The notes: generated by a model not told the origin, from the letters alone. Shown: positions 53,729 to 64,000, counted from the first letter of the stretch. The stretch is DNA of 64,000 nucleotides from Acidobacteriota bacterium (GCA_033549365.1 JAWSUF010000004.1:62001-126000), one strand, 5' to 3'. Made by a program: numbers and translations.

Positions 53729-55152
53729 CGGGGGTCGTAGCGGAGAAACGAAACGTAGGCGAGAGCGAAAAAGATGAGCCCATATCCGAAGAGCAGTCCC
53801 AGACCGGGCAGCGCCGCGCTCACCCGCCCGCTGAGCGCCTCCTCGCGGTATTCGAATCGGGGCCGGTCGCTCATGTCCACGGCCGTGTTCCACCAGTCCG
53901 CGGTCGGGTCCTTGGCCTGGAGTTCAGCCACCCTTTTCCTTACATAGTTGCCGAAATCCTCCCCCCAGAGACGGCTCAGCCTGCTGAAATGAGCCTGGTT
54001 CCGCAGGCCCGTCGAGGTCAGATCTGTGGCCGTAAAAGTGAAGACCGCGAGAGGAGAAGCCAAGGAAATCGTTCGGGCCAGCCGGGTTTGGGCCTCCTCC
54101 TTGAGGTCCGCCTCTCTCCTGACGGCGGCCATCTTCTCGCTTTGGATCCGGTTGGCCTCGTCCCAGGCTTCCTGGCTTGCCTTGGTCGCCGCCGCGAAAG
54201 CCTCCCTCGCCGCCGGATCCTGTTCCATGAGACGCTTCTTTTCATTTTCCGACAAGCGCTCAGCCAGAATCGGATACCGGGCGACAAGCCCGCTTAAACG
54301 TTCGGCCTGGAGCTTCCGCCCGAGCTTGTCACGCTCCGTGTCGCCCAGCCGCGCGGCTTCCCTCTCGACTTGGATCCGGGACGGCGTCGGGGCCAGGAAT
54401 GATGCCGCATAAGGACTCAGATTGGGAATGACGAGAACAAGCAGGACCCAAACGAGAAGCGAAGTCATGATCGAGGATGAACTCGATTGATGGCGCGTCG
54501 AGATGAAGACGCCGAGGCTGTAGAATAACATCACATAGAAAACCGCCCCCAGAGTGACCATGGCCAATGCACCCCAGTCTTGCCCTTTCCAGGCGATGCC
54601 CGGGCGGATCAGAATGACAAGGAGGCTGACGACAAGGGACAAGAGGAAGGGCATGAGGAGAGTCAGCCCGCCTCCAGCGATCTTGGCCAGGATGATTCCG
54701 GGCCGGGCCAAGGCGTTGGCCAGCATGAGCTTCAACGTGCCGTCCTCCTTCTCGCCGCTGACGGCGTCGTAGGCGAAGATCAGGGCCGTCAGGCTCATGA
54801 CGATGGTGACGATGAAGACAAGGTCGATGAGAGGGAACATGACCGGAAGAGGATCGTTGTCGAACTCCCCGAGGTTCGCATCCGCCGACAGTCCGCGGAT
54901 GAGAGCGTGAAAGGGGATGGGCGCCTCCTCGGGCTGCAGGATGCCGCCGATCCGGTTGAAATGGGCGTAGTTCCGCATGTAGGTTTCGATCTCGGCCCGG
55001 CGCAGGGATGCGTCGTCGACCCGCCTGAGATAATCGTTGGTCAGGATGAATGTCGTAGCCGGAATGACGATCAGAAGAAGGAGCGTCGATACGACAAAAC
55101 GAAACGACAGGATGTTGGCCAGAATCTCTTTCTTGACGAGCGTTGTCATCAT
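53725..55152 (-). CDS. ABC-2 type permease (DUF3526-like), operon 1, second copy
   Basis: 475 aa. TM1 at about 17-37, an extracytoplasmic loop to about 105, TM2-TM5 between about 108 and 252, a second large extracytoplasmic domain (about 255-445, helical and charged), then TM6. The cytoplasmic coupling stretch SGEKEDGTLKLMLAN follows TM2. It ends in SFLRYDPR. Such permeases pair with the ATPase at 56426. Substrate unknown; relatives include NosY/GldF-type exporters. Confidence 0.85.
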   Translation of the reverse strand: MMTTLVKKEILANILSFRFVVSTLLLLIVIPATTFILTNDYLRRVDDASLRRAEIETYMRNYAHFNRIGGILQPEEAPIPFHALIRGLSADANLGEFDNDPLPVMFPLIDLVFIVTIVMSLTALIFAYDAVSGEKEDGTLKLMLANALARPGIILAKIAGGGLTLLMPFLLSLVVSLLVILIRPGIAWKGQDWGALAMVTLGAVFYVMLFYSLGVFISTRHQSSSSSIMTSLLVWVLLVLVIPNLSPYAASFLAPTPSRIQVEREAARLGDTERDKLGRKLQAERLSGLVARYPILAERLSENEKKRLMEQDPAAREAFAAATKASQEAWDEANRIQSEKMAAVRREADLKEEAQTRLARTISLASPLAVFTFTATDLTSTGLRNQAHFSRLSRLWGEDFGNYVRKRVAELQAKDPTADWWNTAVDMSDRPRFEYREEALSGRVSAALPGLGLLFGYGLIFFALAYVSFLRYDPR

Positions 55153-55170
55153 GATTTCTCCATGGGGGCT

Positions 55171-56415
55171 TCAGCGGACGTCATATCTTACGAAGGCCGT
55201 ATGGCTCAGGGCGAAAAAGAGGATGTTGAAAACGATCAGCCAGGCTGCGTCGAAGAGCGCTCCTCCGGTCAGAATACGGTCAAGCGGCCGGTATGTGTAG
55301 CGAAAAGCCGGATGGTCCGCCATCCCCGAATCCGGCGAGGCGAGCGTCCGGTCGAGCAGGCTGTTCTTATAGCGGACGACCTCGTTCTTGAATGCTCCTT
55401 CCTCGCCGACGCCCGTCCCGGCGATCTCGGTCGCCGCGTAGATGAAACCGGCCACGGGAGAGATGCGATTGATGGTCCTGGCCAGTTCGACCAGTCGGTC
55501 GAACCTGATCCTGTAGTCCGCCTCGATCGCGTCGTTCTCGGCGCTGATGGCCTTGATGTGCGAGGCCCGATCGCCTACGTCCCGGGTGAGGAGGAGAATT
55601 TCCCGGGTCCAGATTTGGCTGCGCTTTTCGCTCAGCGCCCGGACCGACGGCACTTCAACCGCCTGACGCGCGATAAGCGTTCCCAGGTTCGGCAGAATGA
55701 AGACGAGGAGGGCCCAGATGAAGAGCAGAATGACGAGGGAGCTCGAAGCCCGCCGGGTCAATGTCGAGACGAGGATCCCCAGACTCAGGAAAAAGGCAAT
55801 GTAGAAGAGGGTCAGAATAAGAATGAGGCCCAGTCGCAGGGCCTGGTCCGCGGACAGGCGGATGGCCGGATCGAGATTGACCACGGCTGTGCCGAGCATT
55901 GTCACCAGGAAAAATGGGATGGCCAAGGTCAGGAAATTGCCGAGCCATTTCCCGGCCAGGATCCCGCCCCTCGAAGCCGGGTTGGCCAGCATCAGGCGCA
56001 GCGTGCCGGCTTCTTTTTCCCGGCTAACCTGGTCGAAACCGAAGAGGAGGGCGACGAGCGAGAGGATGACCCGGACGATATAAAGGAAATCGGGGGCCGG
56101 GAAGAAGGCGAAGACGGCGTTGCCCGATTTCTGACCGGATCGGACATGGATACCGATAATGCTGACCTCGAAGGACCGGGCCATGGCTTCGTCCAGGCCC
56201 TTGGCAAAGATCGACAGAGGATTGGGTGGATTGACGGCGATGGGCTCTCCGGGCTTTGGCCGGATAAGGCTGTAGTCGGCCAGCCGCTCCTTGTAATCCC
56301 GGGCCATGACGAAAAAACTCGTCACGACCAGGACGGCCGTTAGCAGGATGACGACGTAGAATTTATAGCTCAGAAGGTTCGAGAGAATTTCTTTCTTGAT
56401 AACGGCGCTGATCAT
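55171..56415 (-). CDS. ABC-2 type permease, operon 1, first copy
   Basis: 414 aa, the same architecture as its neighbour: VIKKEILSNLLSYKF start, TM1, outer loop, TM2, SREKEAGTLRLMLANPASRG, three more helices, outer helical domain, last TM, and the end TAFVRYDVR. Two different permeases in one operon suggest a heterodimeric membrane channel. Starts 10 nt after the ATPase gene and ends 18 nt before the second permease. Confidence 0.85.
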   Translation of the reverse strand: MISAVIKKEILSNLLSYKFYVVILLTAVLVVTSFFVMARDYKERLADYSLIRPKPGEPIAVNPPNPLSIFAKGLDEAMARSFEVSIIGIHVRSGQKSGNAVFAFFPAPDFLYIVRVILSLVALLFGFDQVSREKEAGTLRLMLANPASRGGILAGKWLGNFLTLAIPFFLVTMLGTAVVNLDPAIRLSADQALRLGLILILTLFYIAFFLSLGILVSTLTRRASSSLVILLFIWALLVFILPNLGTLIARQAVEVPSVRALSEKRSQIWTREILLLTRDVGDRASHIKAISAENDAIEADYRIRFDRLVELARTINRISPVAGFIYAATEIAGTGVGEEGAFKNEVVRYKNSLLDRTLASPDSGMADHPAFRYTYRPLDRILTGGALFDAAWLIVFNILFFALSHTAFVRYDVR

Positions 56416-56425
56416 GGTCGGACCT

Positions 56426-57169
56426 TCATGATAAAGCCGGCGGCTCGGACTTCATGTAGTCGATGTAGATCTTGACGAGGTCCTCGTACTGGAGCTCCTC
56501 CCGGGTCCGCTCCATGACCAGGCGGCCTTCCTTCATGATCCCGACCCGATCGCCGATCTCCTTGGCCCTGAAAATGTCATGGGTCGACATCAGAATGGAC
56601 TTGCCCTCATTTTTGAGCTCGGTCATGATCTCGAGAAACTCTTCGGCCGCTTTGGGATCGAGGCCCGAGGTCGGCTCATCCAGCAAAACGGCCGGGGCGT
56701 CCTTGATGATGGCGATGGAAATGCCCAGCTTCTGCCGCATGCCCTTGGAGAAGGTCTTGACCCGCTGGGTGAAGGCCTTCTCCTGGAGAGAGACCCGGCG
56801 CATGACCCGGTCGTAGTCTTCTTTCGCCAGGCCGGTCTTACCGCCGAGTTTGGCGAAGAAGTCGAGGTTCTGGCGGGCCGTGAAGTTGCCGTATAGCATG
56901 ACGTTCTCGGAAACGAAGGCCACGAATTTCTTGGCCTCGAGCGGATCCCTGGTGACGTCGATTCCATTGATGAAACATGTCCCGGTCGTCGGCGGGATGA
57001 AGTTCAGAAACAGATTAATGGTCGTCGTCTTTCCTGCACCGTTGGCCCCGAGCAGGCAGTAGAGTTCCCCCGGACGGACTTCCAGGTTCAGATGATTCAG
57101 GGCCAGAACGCCGTCCTCGTAACGCTTGGACAGGTCATCGGCCTTCAGGATAGGCTGTCGATCGGTCAT
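56426..57169 (-). CDS. ABC transporter ATPase, operon 1
   Basis: 247 aa. Walker A GANGAGKTT (about 40-48), signature FSKGMRQKLGIS, Walker B VLLDEPTSGLDP and the switch His in STHD. It belongs to the drug/lipid-export-like (ABC-2 partner) class. Drives the two permeases encoded downstream. It is closely related to the ATPase at 61820. Confidence 0.95.
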   Translation of the reverse strand: MTDRQPILKADDLSKRYEDGVLALNHLNLEVRPGELYCLLGANGAGKTTTINLFLNFIPPTTGTCFINGIDVTRDPLEAKKFVAFVSENVMLYGNFTARQNLDFFAKLGGKTGLAKEDYDRVMRRVSLQEKAFTQRVKTFSKGMRQKLGISIAIIKDAPAVLLDEPTSGLDPKAAEEFLEIMTELKNEGKSILMSTHDIFRAKEIGDRVGIMKEGRLVMERTREELQYEDLVKIYIDYMKSEPPALS

Positions 57170-57182
57170 GATGTTCTCCTCA

Positions 57183-58670
57183 TTATCTTCGCGTCAGCTT
57201 GATGCCGAAGACGACGATGCCGACGAGCAGGCCCACAAGAAGAAGAACCAGGGCCCCGATGCCGAGAACGTTCGTCTTCGAACCGAGATGGATGCGGACG
57301 ATCTTGTCGAGGGATTCCACCCTCCGGTTGTCGGCGATGGAATCGGTCCGGATCTTGGGTTCGTAATCGCCGACAGAGACGTCCGCGGGCGGGACGAACC
57401 GGATCCGGACGACCTCGTCCTTGTTTTGTTCGAGAACCGGGATGAGGTCGGGAACGATTTCCGCCCGCCAGTTGAGCGGCAGGTCGCAGAACACGCGCAC
57501 GTTGTTGAGCGTGCGGGTTCCCGTGTTCTTGATGGTGACGTCCATGTCCACGGTCTCCCCGACCTTGATCTCGTGGTAGAGATTCAAAGCCTGGACCTCG
57601 ACCCGGGGCACGCCGCGGGGAATGATCTCGAGCTTGGCGCCTCCCGATTTCAGGCTCTCGATCTCCTCATCGGTCACGAATCCACCGCCGTCGCGGGCCT
57701 GGATCTCGCGGAGCGCCAGGGTCTGCTCATTGTCGAGCGCCAGGACGTGGAACTCGAGGGGCTTATCGAGTACGACCCGGCTGTCCGGGTTTTTGGGCAG
57801 AAACAACTTCAGGGCCAGGTTCAGGCTGGTCACCCCTTCGCTGAACATGATCTGCGACAGCCTTGCCCCCGTCCGCGGATCCGAGAACTCGTGGGTGAGC
57901 TGGGGCGGCAGGTTGACGGCTTCGAGCTTGAAGACGTTGGCTTCGCCGCTGAACTTTTCGAGCGACAGGTCGTAGGTCGCCGTGCTTTCGAGGTCCGCTT
58001 CCTGGGAGAACTGGGGTGAGTTGATGGTCACGAGATTGGCGCTGACGCCCTTCTGGAGGTAGACCGAGGTGACCTCCGTCTTGCCGGAGTAGGCGACACT
58101 GATATCCAGATTCTCGACGTCGCGGAGGAGGCCGAACGTCGCGTCCCGCTCCGTTTCAAGCGGCATCGAGGCGATCGTCTTCTCGTACGGGTCGGAGATG
58201 ATCTTGCCCTCCGAGAGAAGCGAGACATGGACGTCCTTGATCTCCTTCATGAAGTCGAGCGGAAACAGGTCCTCAGCGCTGATATTCAGGTTGGCCAGTT
58301 CCTTGAGTTCCTTGGACGAATAGCGGAGCGCGACCCGGACGAATTTCCTGCCGGACCGGTCCTGGAACTTAACCGCGCCGGCCACCGAGATGCGGGCCTC
58401 GCTTCCCATGAAACTGATGAGGGCTTGCTGGTAGTCGACCTGGGCCTGGAGGTAGTAGGTCCGCGTCAGGGAGAATTCCGCCTCCGAGATCAGTCCCGAT
58501 TCCTTCATGCTGAGCGCCCTGTCGAAATCGCCCTTTTTCTGCTCGAGCTGCAGTTGCGAGCTTTTCAGTCTCAGCAGTTTCAGAGACTGGGATTCCTGCG
58601 ATTGTGCGAACAGCATGAACCCGAGGATGAGAACCGTGATGAGGATCACGAAATATTTAAGGATTTTCAT
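57183..58670 (-). CDS. Exported, C-terminally anchored NEW3-type protein, first gene of ABC operon 1
   Basis: 495 aa. Signal peptide or anchor at 4-22. Residues 25-85 form a helical region (LKSSQLQLEQKKGDFDRAL) reminiscent of membrane-fusion coiled coils. Several beta domains follow; the last (about 375-465, VETVDMDVTIKNTGTRTLNNVRV) fits the NEW3/CARDB fold. A C-terminal membrane helix (LGIGALVLLLVGLLVGIVVFG) is followed by basic residues. It probably sits in the periplasm, tethered next to the exporter. It heads the operon behind a sigma-54 promoter. Confidence 0.75.
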   Translation of the reverse strand: MKILKYFVILITVLILGFMLFAQSQESQSLKLLRLKSSQLQLEQKKGDFDRALSMKESGLISEAEFSLTRTYYLQAQVDYQQALISFMGSEARISVAGAVKFQDRSGRKFVRVALRYSSKELKELANLNISAEDLFPLDFMKEIKDVHVSLLSEGKIISDPYEKTIASMPLETERDATFGLLRDVENLDISVAYSGKTEVTSVYLQKGVSANLVTINSPQFSQEADLESTATYDLSLEKFSGEANVFKLEAVNLPPQLTHEFSDPRTGARLSQIMFSEGVTSLNLALKLFLPKNPDSRVVLDKPLEFHVLALDNEQTLALREIQARDGGGFVTDEEIESLKSGGAKLEIIPRGVPRVEVQALNLYHEIKVGETVDMDVTIKNTGTRTLNNVRVFCDLPLNWRAEIVPDLIPVLEQNKDEVVRIRFVPPADVSVGDYEPKIRTDSIADNRRVESLDKIVRIHLGSKTNVLGIGALVLLLVGLLVGIVVFGIKLTRR

Positions 58671-58700
58671 ATGGCATCTCCATTCGTTCGCTTAGAATAA

Positions 58701-58716
58701 TGCAAACGCGGTGCCA
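58701..58716 (-). promoter_or_regulatory. Sigma-54 promoter of ABC operon 1
   Basis: Minus strand TTGGCAC-N5-TTGCA: TGGCAC at 58716-58711 and TTGCA at 58705-58701, with the GG and GC elements 10 nt apart as required. It differs from consensus at one base after TGGCAC. About 30 nt before the start codon, which has GGAG. Confidence 0.78.
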
Positions 58717-58754
58717 AATCTCCGCTTTTCGCGAGACCGGAATTAAAAATGCCG

Positions 58755-58785
58755 TCAACGGAGTCTTTCTTGGGGATCAACGGAG
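58755..58785. promoter_or_regulatory. Candidate enhancer repeats for the NtrC-type regulator
   Basis: TCAACGGAG at 58755-58763 and 58777-58785, exactly 22 bp apart (two helical turns), 65-95 bp upstream of the predicted sigma-54 start for operon 1. Confidence 0.45.
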
Positions 58786-58803
58786 GGATTGAAACGCTCA
58801 TAA

Positions 58804-58819
58804 AGGCCCGGTTTTTGCA
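58804..58819 (+). promoter_or_regulatory. Possible second sigma-54 promoter, toward the kinase
   Basis: AGGCCC-N5-TTGCA, with GG (58805) and GC (58817) separated by 10 nt. The first half is off consensus, so it is weaker than the leftward site. Confidence 0.35.
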
Positions 58820-58875
58820 TTAGGATGAATTCGCAGCAAGAATGCAGAGCAAACTCGGCATCATGCGTCACTACG

Positions 58876-58905
58876 GTTACCCAAGACCGGGAAAGCCGTT
58901 ACCCA
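58876..58905. repeat. GTTACCCA direct repeat before the kinase gene
   Basis: GTTACCCA at 58876-58883 and 58898-58905, again 22 bp apart; possibly a second regulator site. Confidence 0.4.
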
Positions 58906-58975
58906 TTTTCCCCGTTTTCCCGCTTTTTACTTTCGTTGGGGTTTGGGGTATCCTCTTGATTCAGGAGTCAGCATC

Positions 58976-60231
58976 ATGACGAGTGTGTTGCGCAGGATCC
59001 GCGGTTTTCTCGGGAGCCGGAAACGCCCGGCCGTTCCCGCAAAGACCGTATTCCGCGATTTCACGGAGAGTCTCAATCTCATCGAGGATTTCGACCTCAT
59101 CGCCCGGAACATGCTGGGCACGATCAAGGAAGCCGTTGCCTGGGATCGCCTGGTTCTGTTTATTTATGACGGCGACCTCGGGTTGTTCCGGGTCGGCGCC
59201 GCATCCGGATATGATGCCGATCATCTCAAGGGCCTGACCCTGTCGGGTCAGGATAAACTTGTCAAGTGGCTCAAGGTCAACAGGGCACATCTCGATATCG
59301 GGCGTCAAGCCGGGGTCTTCGGGTATTTGGAGGATAAAGACAAGGAGGTCATCGGCAGGCTTGACCTCGCGTTCTGCTTCCCGATCCTGTCCATGAATCG
59401 GCTGATCGGGGTTCTCTGTGTCGGATCCGGTAAATCGAAAATTGGATTTTCCGGGCAGGAGATCTCATTCATCGAGGCCGTCATGCCCCAGGCCGGCATC
59501 GCCCTCGAAAACGCCCTTCTCTATAAGGAACAGCGGGAACGCGTCCGGCGCATGTTGCGGGCCGACCGGCTGGCCACGATCGGCGAACTGGCCGCCGGGG
59601 CCGCCCACGAAATCCGCAACCCTCTGACGTCCATCAAATCCTCTCTCCAGTACCTGGAGACCCGTTGCCGCGAAGAGACCGAGAGGAAGCTTCTCGGCGT
59701 CGCCCTCAGAGAGACCGACCGGATCGATGAGATCCTGGTCGCGCTTCTCTCTTTCTCCAGGCCGTCCATGATCACAAAGGAGGCTTGCGACATCGCGGCG
59801 CTGCTCGAAGAAAGCGTGGCCCTCATTTCCATCCAGGCCCGAACCCGGCAGGTGGACATCCGGACCGTTTTCCCGCCTTCCCCCGTCATCGTCGCGGCCG
59901 ACAAGTCCCAGATCAAGCAGCTCTTCCTGAATGTGTTTCTCAACGCCGTTCAAGCCATGGAGACCGGCGGAACGCTTTCGGTCGAGATCACTCGGCTTGG
60001 AGAAGGACGGATCCGGGTCCGGGTTTCCGATACGGGGCCGGGAATTTCCGAAGTGGATCTCGAAAAAATTTTCGATCCCTTTTTCACGACCAAAAAGGGC
60101 GGAACGGGGCTGGGGCTTTCGATCTGCTATACGATCGTCAAGGCGCATGGAGGAGAGATCGAATTTTTCAGCCGTCCCGGAGAGGGGACGACGGCCCTTA
60201 TCACATTGCCGTCGCCGAGCGGGAGGAAGCC

Positions 60232-60235
<4 letters not shown>
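58976..60235 (+). CDS. Soluble GAF-domain sensor histidine kinase
   Basis: 419 aa from ATG 58976 (AGGAG 8 nt upstream). A GAF domain (about 30-180) is followed by HisKA with the phospho-acceptor H211 in AAHEIRNPL, and HATPase_c with N-box FLNVFLNAVQAM, DTGPGIS and GGTGLGLSIC. No membrane segment, so it reads a cytoplasmic cue. It overlaps the response regulator (ATGA). NtrB-like in layout. Divergent from ABC operon 1. Confidence 0.93.
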
Positions 60236-61620
<1,385 letters not shown>

Positions 61621-61711
61621 ATCAACGTCTTACGATTTTGCCTTGGCCATCCGGCCGAACGGGGACTGTCGAAACGCGGTTTCCCAGCGAGCTTGACGCC
61701 TGGCGGAATAA

Positions 61712-61793
61712 CCCCGCGGCTCACCGCGGGGAGCCGGGTGTCGGGGAACCCAAGGGGGTATGCCCTCTTGGTCGCAGCACGGGATTCTAACCC
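61712..61793. repeat. Hairpin cluster between convergent genes (REP-like)
   Basis: Perfect stem CCCCGCGG-CTCA-CCGCGGGG (61712-61731); a second stem CCAAGGGGG-TATG-CCCTCTTGG (61750-61771, one G-U pair); and a small CGGG/CCCG hairpin (about 61779-61793). The rest of 61621-61819 shows no gene. It may terminate both strands or be a REP-type repeat. Confidence 0.5.
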
Positions 61794-61819
61794 GCGCGAG
61801 AACGGGAGGACCCGGGACA

Positions 61820-62560
61820 TCAGCCGAAGACCGATGTCCCGGCCTGCGCCGGCTGCTCCTCCATGTACTGGATATAGAGGTCGGTCAGGTCCGCCCCCTC
61901 CAGATCCTTGGCGGTTTTCAGCATCACCAGCCGCCCCTTTCGCATGAAACCGACACGGTCGGCGATGAGCTTGGCCCGGAAGATATCGTGGGTGGACATG
62001 AACACGGACTTCCCCCGGTCGCGCATTTGAAGGAGAATCTCGAGAAACTCCCGACCCGACTGGGGATCGAGGCCGGAGGTCGGCTCGTCGAGCAGGACGT
62101 TCGGTGCGTCCTTGACCAAGGCGATGGCGATGCCCAGCTTCTGGCGCATGCCTTTCGAGAAATTTTTGACCCGTCGGTCGAAGGCCTCTTTCTGGAGACC
62201 GACGCGCCCGAGGACATCGGCGTAATCGGACTTGGCCAGGGTCCTCTTTCCGGCCAGGCGGCTGAAGTAGTCCAGATTCTGGATCGCCGTAAAGTTGCCG
62301 TAGAGCATGACGTTCTCGGAGACGAAGGAAACGTGCCGCTTGGCCCGCAGGGGATCTTTGTGAACATCGATGTCCTCGATAAGGACCGTCCCCGATGTCG
62401 GGGGGATGAACCCGAGGAACAGGTTGATGGTCGTCGTCTTCCCGGCTCCATTGGCCCCGAACATGCAGAAGATCTCTCCCGGCTCGACCTTCAGGTTCAG
62501 CGAGTCCAGGGCCAGCATTCCGTCTTCATAGCGTTTTGTCAGGTTGATGGTTTCGAGCAT
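61820..62560 (-). CDS. ABC transporter ATPase, operon 2
   Basis: 246 aa. Walker A GANGAGKTT, signature FSKGMRQKLGIA, Walker B VLLDEPTSGLDP. The sequence is strikingly similar to the ATPase at 56426 along its whole length, so the two operons are related by duplication. Last gene of a leftward operon that enters from the right of the window. Confidence 0.95.
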   Translation of the reverse strand: MLETINLTKRYEDGMLALDSLNLKVEPGEIFCMFGANGAGKTTTINLFLGFIPPTSGTVLIEDIDVHKDPLRAKRHVSFVSENVMLYGNFTAIQNLDYFSRLAGKRTLAKSDYADVLGRVGLQKEAFDRRVKNFSKGMRQKLGIAIALVKDAPNVLLDEPTSGLDPQSGREFLEILLQMRDRGKSVFMSTHDIFRAKLIADRVGFMRKGRLVMLKTAKDLEGADLTDLYIQYMEEQPAQAGTSVFG

Positions 62561-62571
62561 GGCGGCACTCC

Positions 62572-63978
62572 TCAGCGGACGTCGTATCGGAGGAACGACA
62601 CGTAGGCTCCGACGAAAAAGATCATGATCATGACGAACATCAGGACGAAATCGGGAAGCGTCCTGACAAGCGATTGGGTCAGCCCCTCCGGTTCGAGCAC
62701 ATGCCGGGGCATATCTTCAATCGAGATGGCGGCCAGTTCCCCCGTCTGGAAGTTGATGCTTTCCCCCATCTTGGAGTTGATCCACTTCGTGTAGATGGGT
62801 TTGAAGGCCCGAACTGAGGCCAGGAACCGGTCGTACTCGTCGATCCCCGTCCTGGCCAGGGTCATGGAGCCGAAGGTCAGGGCCGAGGCCGGCGAGATTC
62901 GGGACAGGTTGACGGCCAGGTTCTGCTGGACGCTTTTTTTCAACTGATAATCCCTCTCGATGGCCACATTGTTGGCGTCGATCCTATCGGTCAGTTCCTG
63001 TTGATAGGCCTCGATGTAACTTCGGAACCGTTCCTGGAAGCCCTTGGGGTCCTTGTCCGCGTCGGCCTTGTTCTGTTGGACCCACTCCCGGGCCGTCTTC
63101 TGGCCTTCCTGCTGGATCTGCTGAAGGAAGGCGTCCTTCTTGGCTGTAACCTCGTGGACCGAGGGGATGGGCCGGACCTGCCCGGCGGTGATGACCGCCG
63201 CCTTGGGAATAACCATGACGATAACCACCCAGGCGAAAAGGAGAACCAGGAAGCTTGTCGAGGACCGGCTGGTCCGGGCCGAGACGAATAGGCCGAGGCT
63301 GAAGAAGACCGACAGGTAGAGGAAAAACATCAGAAAGATGAGCAGGAGCCGGATCCAGTCCCCCCCTCCAAGGTGGATGTTGGGGGCGATCAGCAGGATG
63401 AGCAGGCTCATGATGAGCGGGATCAGAAGGGGGATGAGCAGACTGATATAGCCGCCGATGGCCTTGCCCAGTATCAGGCGGTCCCGCGGCACATCGTTCG
63501 ACAGGGCCAGTTTCAGAGTTCCCCGCTCCTTCTCGCCGACGATGGCGTCGTAGGTGAAGAGGATGGCGAACAGGCTGAGGACGATCTTGACGATGAACAT
63601 CAGGTCCAGCGGTCCGAAGACGGCGAAGACCGGATTGCTGCTGTACTTGGAATCGATCAGATTGGGATCTGCGGCGATGTTGACCGGCGCGACCCGGCCG
63701 ACGGCTTCCTCGATGCCGTTGACGATCGTCCCCAGCACCTGCGGCGGCTTGTTGATTTTGACCCCGATACCCGCCAGGGAGTTATAGTTCGGCTGGCTCT
63801 CCAGATTCTTCTTGTTGAGAGCCAGCGCCGCCGTGTACTCCTTGCGCTCCGCCGCAAAGTTGGTCACTCCCGTGTAAACCGAGAGCAGGATGAGAATTGT
63901 GCAGAGCAGGAAGGTGAAAACGAACTTCGGGCTGGTGATGTTGTCCAGGATTTCTTTTCGGATGATGTCTCTGAGCAT
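62572..63978 (-). CDS. ABC-2 type permease, operon 2
   Basis: 468 aa. IIRKEILDNITSPKFVF start, TM1, outer loop to about 115, TM2, GEKERGTLKLALSNDVPRD, three helices, a long outer helical domain (about 265-435) and a final TM ending SFLRYDVR. Architecture as in the operon 1 permeases. Eleven nt before the ATPase gene. The operon's first genes probably lie beyond the window. Confidence 0.87.
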   Translation of the reverse strand: MLRDIIRKEILDNITSPKFVFTFLLCTILILLSVYTGVTNFAAERKEYTAALALNKKNLESQPNYNSLAGIGVKINKPPQVLGTIVNGIEEAVGRVAPVNIAADPNLIDSKYSSNPVFAVFGPLDLMFIVKIVLSLFAILFTYDAIVGEKERGTLKLALSNDVPRDRLILGKAIGGYISLLIPLLIPLIMSLLILLIAPNIHLGGGDWIRLLLIFLMFFLYLSVFFSLGLFVSARTSRSSTSFLVLLFAWVVIVMVIPKAAVITAGQVRPIPSVHEVTAKKDAFLQQIQQEGQKTAREWVQQNKADADKDPKGFQERFRSYIEAYQQELTDRIDANNVAIERDYQLKKSVQQNLAVNLSRISPASALTFGSMTLARTGIDEYDRFLASVRAFKPIYTKWINSKMGESINFQTGELAAISIEDMPRHVLEPEGLTQSLVRTLPDFVLMFVMIMIFFVGAYVSFLRYDVR

Positions 63979-64000
63979 GGCCCCCCCTCGTTTGGAAATC

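Noticed and set aside
58755-58905. CRISPR-like array
   Set aside because: Only two copies of each short repeat and no spacer pattern; regulatory sites explain them better.
61765-61805. tRNA-like 3' end (minus strand GGGTTAGAATCCC...ACCA)
   Set aside because: The T-loop lacks the invariant C56, the stem and acceptor lengths do not fit with CCA, and no 5' half of a tRNA is found.

Overview
The window is a compact, GC-rich bacterial chromosome segment. Genes abut or overlap by a few bases, and most starts follow AGGAGG-like ribosome sites. The cell is Gram-negative-like: it has FtsQ, SppA, a MurE with the DNPR motif of meso-diaminopimelate ligases, and many exported hydrolases. The mix of exported peptidases, GH29/GH38 glycosidases, an MglA-type GTPase and multi-permease ABC operons would fit a Candidatus Aminicenantes/Acidobacteriota-like heterotroph. 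That placement is an inference from gene content, not from a marker gene. No rRNA, tRNA, CRISPR array or transposase gene was seen.

Layout. 1-5.9 kb: SppA (cut by the window edge), an RRM protein, and an ECF sigma/anti-sigma operon with two exported proteins that share a YvlB/LiaX-like domain. 5.9-11.5 kb: an aconitase-type LeuC/LeuD pair, an isocitrate-type dehydrogenase, tsaB-rimI, truA and a LOG-like protein. 11.6-19.5 kb: a coiled-coil protein, four GT4 glycosyltransferases arranged A-B-B'-A', an MglA-like GTPase and YifB/ComM. 19.5-34.2 kb: a degenerate M20 peptidase; a leftward block of GH29 fucosidase, metzincin protease, M14 carboxypeptidase and a Tat-exported Cys protein; then rightward GH38 mannosidase, ManA, an APC permease and a PPC-domain protein. 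34.2-34.7 kb: a gene-free element between two terminators.

34.7-51.6 kb is a complete leftward division and cell-wall (dcw) operon: mraZ-rsmH-ftsL-ftsI-murE-murF-mraY-murD-ftsW-murG-murC-ftsQ-ftsA-ftsZ, with hutI overlapping the end of ftsZ. It has a clear TTGACT-N17-TATATT promoter followed by three CGGGA boxes with 10-bp period, the expected MraZ operator. 51.8-53.7 kb holds a DUF2007 protein, a Nudix hydrolase and a PIN/antitoxin pair.

53.7-64 kb is the most striking part. Two leftward ABC-exporter operons flank a rightward histidine kinase and NtrC-type regulator. The operon next to the kinase (NEW3-type membrane protein, ATPase, two permeases) has a near-consensus sigma-54 promoter, with paired 22-bp-spaced repeats between it and the kinase gene. 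The layout suggests that the two-component pair switches the exporter on through sigma-54.
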